A DNA stretch of 64,000 nucleotides from Prado023 sp963706885 (GTDB taxonomy: Bacteria; Actinomycetota; Actinomycetes; S36-B12; CAIYMF01). The number at the start of each line of letters is the position of its first letter. Within the stretch, counting starts at the first letter, position 1. Positions 59,497 through 64,000 of the stretch are shown one piece after another. The position numbers were made by a program, and so were the translations under genes. The stretch is from positions 1-64,000 of the forward strand of contig CAVPNX010000018.1 in the NCBI GenBank assembly GCA_963706885.1. Direction: 5' to 3'. A model generated the notes under the pieces. It saw only the letters and a program-made list of their open reading frames with translations, had not been told where the DNA came from and did no database searches.

Positions 59497-60126
59497 CTAC
59501 CACACCCAGCGCACCAGCCCCACCCCCACAACCGAAGACTGTGGATGGTTGCTGACCTGCGTCCCACCGAGCCCTCGGACCCCGACCCACAGATCGCTAG
59601 TCGTCCTCGCGCTGGAGCCACCGTCGTTCTCGGCGGTGACCACCTTGATGGTCCAGACCGACTTCGCTCCCGAGTCACCGACGCGGAAGACCCACACGAG
59701 GTTCGCCACAGCGATCAGGACCCCGACGACGGCGACTGCGATCCGCAGGCCGCGCCGAGGTGCGGGTCGGCGATCGATGAGCCACAGGGCGAGCACGGCC
59801 ACCAGCAGGGCCGCAGCGAAGACAGGCATCAGCTCCCCGAGGTCGGCATGGTCGAACCCCGGCTCCCCCACACGCTCCTCGAGGGCCTCGCCGGACTGCT
59901 TCGCTGCGAAGCTGGAGAAGGCCGCGATCGCTCCCGATCCGACCACCAGCCAGCCGTACCGGGCGGAGAACCGCGGCCAGATCGCCATGGCGATCAGCCC
60001 GAGTGCGGTCAGCGGGACGAACACCACCGCCGCGTGCACCACCAACGGGTGGACCGGGATCCCATTGATCAGGTCGAACGGGCCCCCGGAGTCCTCGCTG
60101 AGCACCGTGCCTGCGATGGTGACCAT
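59497..60126 (-). CDS. DUF2231 membrane protein
   Basis: A 209-residue membrane protein. It begins with a short region and INGIPVHPLVVHAAVVFVPL, the conserved His-containing first helix of the DUF2231 family, followed by three more spans (YGWLVVGSGAIAAFSSFAAK, MPVFAAALLVAVLALWLI, GLRIAVAVVGVLIAVANLVW) and the RVGDSGAKSVW motif. The 50 residues after that motif are not family-like and may be a tail created by a small indel. The ribosome site AGGAGG precedes the ATG at 60126. The stop codon is embedded in the -10 box of the next gene, the SOS-regulated HNH copy, so read-through into it is possible. Confidence 0.78.
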   Translation of the reverse strand: MVTIAGTVLSEDSGGPFDLINGIPVHPLVVHAAVVFVPLTALGLIAMAIWPRFSARYGWLVVGSGAIAAFSSFAAKQSGEALEERVGEPGFDHADLGELMPVFAAALLVAVLALWLIDRRPAPRRGLRIAVAVVGVLIAVANLVWVFRVGDSGAKSVWTIKVVTAENDGGSSARTTSDLWVGVRGLGGTQVSNHPQSSVVGVGLVRWVW

Positions 60127-60316
60127 CGATGAGACCTCCTGCCGATCCGGTATGCCGGTGATCCCAGCAGCGGAGGGACCAGTCCAACACATCGAACGTG
60201 AATCGTCCGGGAACCCAGTGTGAGGTCCGCGTCAAGTGGAGGGGCAACGGGCGTGACGATACGGTGGCACCCGGACGGTCGGACAGGCCGCACGGGGGAT
60301 GTCGGAGAAGGAACCC

Positions 60317-61274
60317 GTGGGCAAGCAACTGGAGTGGTCCGAGCGCGTCGCGGCTGCGCATCAGTACCTGGTGGGCCGCGGCCACATCGATCCCATCGTC
60401 GCGGTCTCCACACCCGAGGGTCGCCATCAGGTGGGGGACGTGGATGCGCGCTGCGAGATCGGCTCGGTCACGAAGGTGTTCACGGCCCTGCTCCTGGCCG
60501 AGCTCGCGTGGACGGGTGAGGTCAGCCACGACACCAAGGTCGCCGACCTCGTCCCCGCGGGCACCCGGATGGCACACGGGGTGGACCTGATCACTGCTGG
60601 AGCACCTGGCGTGCCACCGATCAGGGCTGCCCCGGCTGCCACCGGGCGTCATGTCCAAGAGCATGTCCAAGAAGGCACTCGCCGACCCGTACGTCGAGAT
60701 CGACGAGGATCGCCTCCTGCACGCGCTGGCCCAGACCAAGGTCCGGGGCACGCCCGGACAGGCACCCGTCCGATACTCGAACTTCGGCGTGGGGCTGCTC
60801 GGGATGCTCCTGGGCCGGGTCGCGGGCCACGGCTACGAGAAGTCGCTCTTGACCCGGGTCATCGAGCCGCTCGGGCTCGCTGCGACCTCCTTCGAGGACG
60901 AGCCGCTGCACCAGGGTCACCACCGTGGCAAGCCCGTCGGACCGTGGCACCTGGCCGCGATGGCCGGTGCCGGTGGCCTGAGGGCTCCCGCCAGCGACCT
61001 GCTGCGGTTCCTGGAGACCGTCCGCGATGGAGGCGGACCACTCGATGGGGCGATCGCCGAGACGCAACGGCCGCGGACCGACCGGGGTCGACTCCAGGTC
61101 GGCCTCGGCTGGTTCCTGCTCGGCGACGGCGATGTCCTGATGCACGACGGCGGCACGCTCGGTGCTCGCAGCGAGATCCGCCTGGAACGTCACTCGGGGA
61201 CCGCCGTGGTGGTCCTCGGCGACGGTCGGCGCGGGACGGCTCGGGCCGCCGCCATGCTGCTCAACCCGCGCTGA
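60317..61274 (+). CDS. serine hydrolase, class C beta-lactamase fold (one frame break)
   Basis: About 319 residues of the beta-lactamase/EstB-like family. The catalytic SxxK is SVTK in EIGSVTKVFTALLLAEL; the Tyr motif is YSN in PVRYSNFGVGLLG; the third motif is HDG in VLMHDGGTLGARS. No signal peptide is visible, so it is probably a cytoplasmic esterase, DD-peptidase-like or amidase enzyme rather than a resistance enzyme. One extra G at 60596 breaks the frame after VDLIT; removing it restores LEHLACHRSGLPRLPPGVMS, a usual block of this family. The GTG at 60317 has AGAAGGA 5 nt upstream and is preferred over the ATG at 60299. Confidence 0.8.
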
Positions 61275-61277
61275 CGC

Positions 61278-63315
61278 TCAGCCGCCCAGGGCCGCCCGCA
61301 GCGCACCGGGATCGGTGACCGGCAGGTCGCACACGAACCCGCGACAGGGATAGGCCGTCGCCTGGCCCCCGATCGCCGGGCGTGCGGACAGCAGGGGGAT
61401 CGACTCGACGCCCTCCTCGCCCACGGCCATCACCAGCCCCGGGGACATCGAGGACCGGGCCACCCCCTGCAGGGCCGAGCCGGCCGACGCCGCCGAGCCC
61501 CGCGGCCGCACGATCGCCACCTGGACGGGCCCGGCCAGCCGCGCGGTGACCGTCGACCAGGTCCATCCGGAGAACCGGGGCGACTGGTACGCGACCGGCA
61601 TGAGCGTGGACAGCGCGGCGTCGGCAGCAGCGCCGTAGCCCGGAATCCCCGGTGAGCGCCCCGAGCGTGAGCAGGGCGTGGGCCGCGGCAGAGGCCCCGG
61701 ACGGCGTCACGCCGTCGCTGGGGTCGCGCGGCCGGCGCACGAGCCTCGGCGCGTCGGAGGCCGTGTCGAAGAAGCCACCCGCACCGTCGGTGAACCGCTC
61801 GAGGACGACATCGAGCAACTGCCGTGCGGTGGTGAACCACCTCGTGTCCCCGGTCACCTGGAAGAGGGCCAACAATCCCTCGGCGAGGTCCGCATAGTCC
61901 TCGAGCACCCCGGTGGCATCCTCACTGACCCGCCCTCCGAGCGAGATGCGGGACAGCCGCCCGGACGCCGGATCCCAGTGGGACGCGACGAGCAGCTCAG
62001 CACACCCCTCTGCGGCGGCGATCCACTCGGGCTCGGCGAGCAGCGCCCCCGCCTCGGCCAGCGCCGCAATGGCCAGACCGTTCCACGCGGCCACGACCTT
62101 GTCGTCGCGGGCCGGTTGCTCGCGCAGCCTGCGCGCGGCCAGCAGCGCGGCTCGCGCCGCGGCCCAGCGTTGCGGATCCGCGGGATCGCCCCGCAGCTGC
62201 AGGACCGACGCACCCCGCTCGAAGGTCCCGCCCGGGGTGACGCCGCACAGCTCCGCGACCCACGCGCCCTCCTCGGGGCCGAGGACGTCGACCAGCTGCC
62301 GTCGCGTCCAGACGTAGCAGGCGCCCTCCCGACCCTCGGAGTCGGCGTCCAGCGCTGAGGCGAAGCCGCCCTCGGTGGTGCGCAGGTCGGTCAGCAGGAA
62401 CTGCGCCGTCTCGGTGGCCACCCGCCGGGCCAGCGGGTCGCCGGTCGCCCGCCACCAGTGCAGGTACACCCGCAGCAGCAGGGCGTTGTCGTAGAGCATC
62501 TTCTCGAAGTGCGGCACCACCCAGTCGGCGTCCACGCTGTAGCGCGCGAACCCACCGGCCAGCTGGTCGTACATGCCGCCGCGGGCCATGGCCTGCAGCG
62601 TGACCGTCGCCATCGTCAGGGCACGTTCATCCGCAGCGGCGCCCGACCGGGTCAGCGCGTCGGCGCGCAGCAGGAACTCCAGGACCATCGAGGGCGGGAA
62701 CTTCGGCGCTCCCCCGAATCCTCCACGCACGGGGTCGAACTCGGCGGCCAGGGCGTCCACGGCAGCAGCAACGTCGCGCAGCGTCGGATCCGCTCCACCC
62801 CCCGGATGGGTCCGGCCCCGGCGCGAGAGCTCGTCGTGGATCTGCTGTGCCGCGCCGTCGATGCGCGCGCGGTCCTCCCGCCAGGTGCGATCCACGCCGC
62901 GCAGCACGTCGGTGAAGGATGGCATCCCGCCATGGGCCACCGGCGGGAAGTAGGTGCCGGCCAGGAAGGCGCGGCCCTCGTGGTCGAGGAACACAGTCAT
63001 CGGCCAGCCACCACGGCCGGTCAGCGCCTGGGTCGCCTCCATGTAGACGGCGTCGATGTCCGGGCGTTCCTCGCGATCGACCTTGATGCTGACGTAGCGC
63101 TGGTTCATCAACGCGGCCGTGCCCGGATCCTCGAACGACTCGTGGGCCATCACGTGGCACCAGTGGCAGGCGGCGTACCCGACCGACAGCAGGACGGGGA
63201 CGTCGCGGCGACGCGCCTCAGCGAACGCCTCGTCGCACCACGGCCACCAGTCGACCGGGTTGTCCGCATGCTGTCGCAGGTACGGGGAGAGCGCATCGCC
63301 CAAGCGGTTGGTCAC
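61278..63315 (-). CDS. DUF255 thioredoxin-fold protein (YyaL/SPATA20-like; one frame break)
   Basis: About 679 residues. The N-terminal DUF255 domain starts LGDALSPYLRQHADNPVDWW and has YAACHWCHVMAHESF with the thioredoxin-like Cys50 and Cys53. An (alpha/alpha)6-barrel glycosidase-like domain follows (GGFGGAPKFPPSMVLEFLLR, MYDQLAGGFARYSVDADWVV, PHFEKMLYDNALLL, VVAAWNGLAIAALAEAG). The true biochemical role of this widespread family is unknown. An extra base in CCCC at 61647-61650 breaks the frame; the tail continues as PGYGAAADAALSTLMPVAYQ and ends at 61278 with ATAYPCRGFVCDLPV. GTG 63315 is chosen where conservation begins. Confidence 0.87.
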
Positions 63316-63376
63316 CGGTCGATTGTCGACCAGATCGGCGCCCGCCGCGCATCGCGACGGATCCCGCACCCTCGGG

Positions 63377-63406
63377 CTGACACTGGCGAGCCGGTTCTGG
63401 GATAGT
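63377..63406 (+). promoter_or_regulatory. promoter of the terminal gene
   Basis: CTGACA (63377-63382), an 18-bp spacer and GATAGT (63401-63406); a GGGAGG ribosome site follows before the ATG at 63431. Confidence 0.5.
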
Positions 63407-63430
63407 GCGGGTCAGGACAGGGAGGAACGC

Positions 63431-64000
63431 ATGGCAGGAGCACAGGCCGTCGAGACCCGATCACCGGAGTCCGCGCGCCGACGCCTCGCGCTGCTTGTGA
63501 AGGTCGCGTCCTCGGCCGGGGACTTCTCCCCGAAGCTCGCCGACGCGGTCGACGAGGCGACCGACGAGGAGGTGCGGGTCATGTCGGACCTGGTCGAGCG
63601 CGGCATGTCCATCCCGGATCTCGTGAGCCTGCTTCAGGGCGCGCACGTCCTGGTCGGCGACGACGACCTCTATGAGCGCTGGATCTTCCCGACGAGCCGT
63701 CGTCGGATGTCCAGCCACCACAGGACCGTGGACAAGAAGGTGACGCCGGACTACGGACTCGACGGACCGCTCGTCCGCGAGTCGCTGCATGGCAAGGCCG
63801 CCGTGGGGACCTGGGTGCAGCTGGAGCGCACCAAGGCCACCTTCCAGTTCGGGAAGCTGCCCACGTGGTCCGACGTGGTGCACATCCGCGACTACGTGCT
63901 CTACCGGATCACGGGCAAGAACGTCGGACCCTGGGGCCTCTCGGCGCACGTGGACACCCGGCCCATGCTGCTGCGCCCACCGAACACGACCCCGAGCCGG
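63431..64000 (+). CDS. unknown protein, truncated by the window edge
   Basis: An open frame of 190 codons from ATG 63431 to the last base, without a stop. It has a GGGAGG ribosome site and a promoter upstream. The protein is soluble and charged: ARRRLALLVKVASSAGDFSP, then DLVERGMSIPDLVSLLQG, then DDDLYERWIFPTSRRRMSSH, and later ATFQFGKLPTWSDVVHIRDY and GKNVGPWGLSAHVDTRPM. I do not recognise the family. The codon use is normal for the window, and the end is missing only because the window stops. Confidence 0.7.
   Translation, partial: MAGAQAVETRSPESARRRLALLVKVASSAGDFSPKLADAVDEATDEEVRVMSDLVERGMSIPDLVSLLQGAHVLVGDDDLYERWIFPTSRRRMSSHHRTVDKKVTPDYGLDGPLVRESLHGKAAVGTWVQLERTKATFQFGKLPTWSDVVHIRDYVLYRITGKNVGPWGLSAHVDTRPMLLRPPNTTPSR

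Noticed and set aside
60317..61274. antibiotic-resistance beta-lactamase
   Set aside because: No signal peptide, and the motifs fit the broad esterase/DD-peptidase-like family; resistance cannot be inferred.

Overview
The window is 64 kb of very GC-rich DNA that is almost entirely coding. It points to a high-GC Gram-positive bacterium (Actinomycetota). The markers are a giant type I fatty-acid synthase followed directly by acpS, a glnE-glnA2 pair next to nadE and panB, a MoxR/VWA pair, a MapB-type methionine aminopeptidase, DUF222/HNH genes behind LexA boxes of the actinobacterial type (TCGAAC-N4-GTTCGA), and several starts that look leaderless behind TANNNT -10 boxes. I cannot place it reliably below class. 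There is no rRNA, tRNA, CRISPR array, IS element, integrase or phage gene; this reads as chromosomal backbone.

Layout. 0-4 kb: two glyoxalase-fold proteins, a SAM methyltransferase, sucrose phosphorylase and a RibD-C/DHFR-like reductase. 4-10 kb: glycogen phosphorylase, then a MoxR ATPase and its VWA partner. 10-13 kb (minus): a glycosyltransferase/pyruvyltransferase fusion and an ABC-type membrane domain without an ATPase. 13-15 kb: the first SOS-box DUF222/HNH gene. 15-20 kb: a large multi-spanning membrane protein, a USP-like/TM/coiled-coil/M23 peptidase fusion, a DUF3592 protein and a TetR regulator. 20-30 kb (minus): acpS and fas. 30-38 kb: glnE, glnA2, nadE, panB (nitrogen control, NAD, pantothenate). 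38-43.5 kb: MFS, MapB, MarR, CPBP protease, K+ channel, YwiC-like protein. 43.6-45.3 kb: cysK-cysE. 45.4-47.4 kb: secreted metzincin with a (PT)n linker. 47.4-55.1 kb (minus): a chain Fe-S protein, GCS2 ligase, MGH1/GH63-like glycosidase, CREST-like membrane protein, PlsC-like acyltransferase and PLDc_N membrane protein, the last four translationally coupled. 55-64 kb: beta-propeller lipoprotein, MFS, second (broken) DUF222/HNH gene, DUF2231 protein, serine beta-lactamase-fold protein, DUF255 thioredoxin-fold protein, and a truncated gene at the edge.

A central caution is that about a dozen genes, including the expected-essential fas and cysK, are broken by single-base insertions or deletions, mostly in short runs of C or G. 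In nearly every case the missing part of the conserved protein continues in another frame within a few bases. Sequencing or assembly error is the simplest reading. I therefore give the full reconstructed span of each such gene and name the break point. The DUF222/HNH copy at 57.9-59.5 kb, with four breaks, is the best candidate for real decay.

Functionally the region links lipid synthesis (FAS-I with its own AcpS, a PlsC-like enzyme), nitrogen and sulfur assimilation (GlnE/GlnA2, CysK/CysE), storage-sugar phosphorolysis (sucrose and glycogen phosphorylases, both giving glucose-1-phosphate) and envelope functions (M23 fusion, pyruvyltransferase fusion, metalloprotease). The least conventional objects are the USP-like/TM/M23 fusion, the GT/pyruvyltransferase fusion with its orphan membrane domain, and the paired SOS-controlled DUF222/HNH genes.
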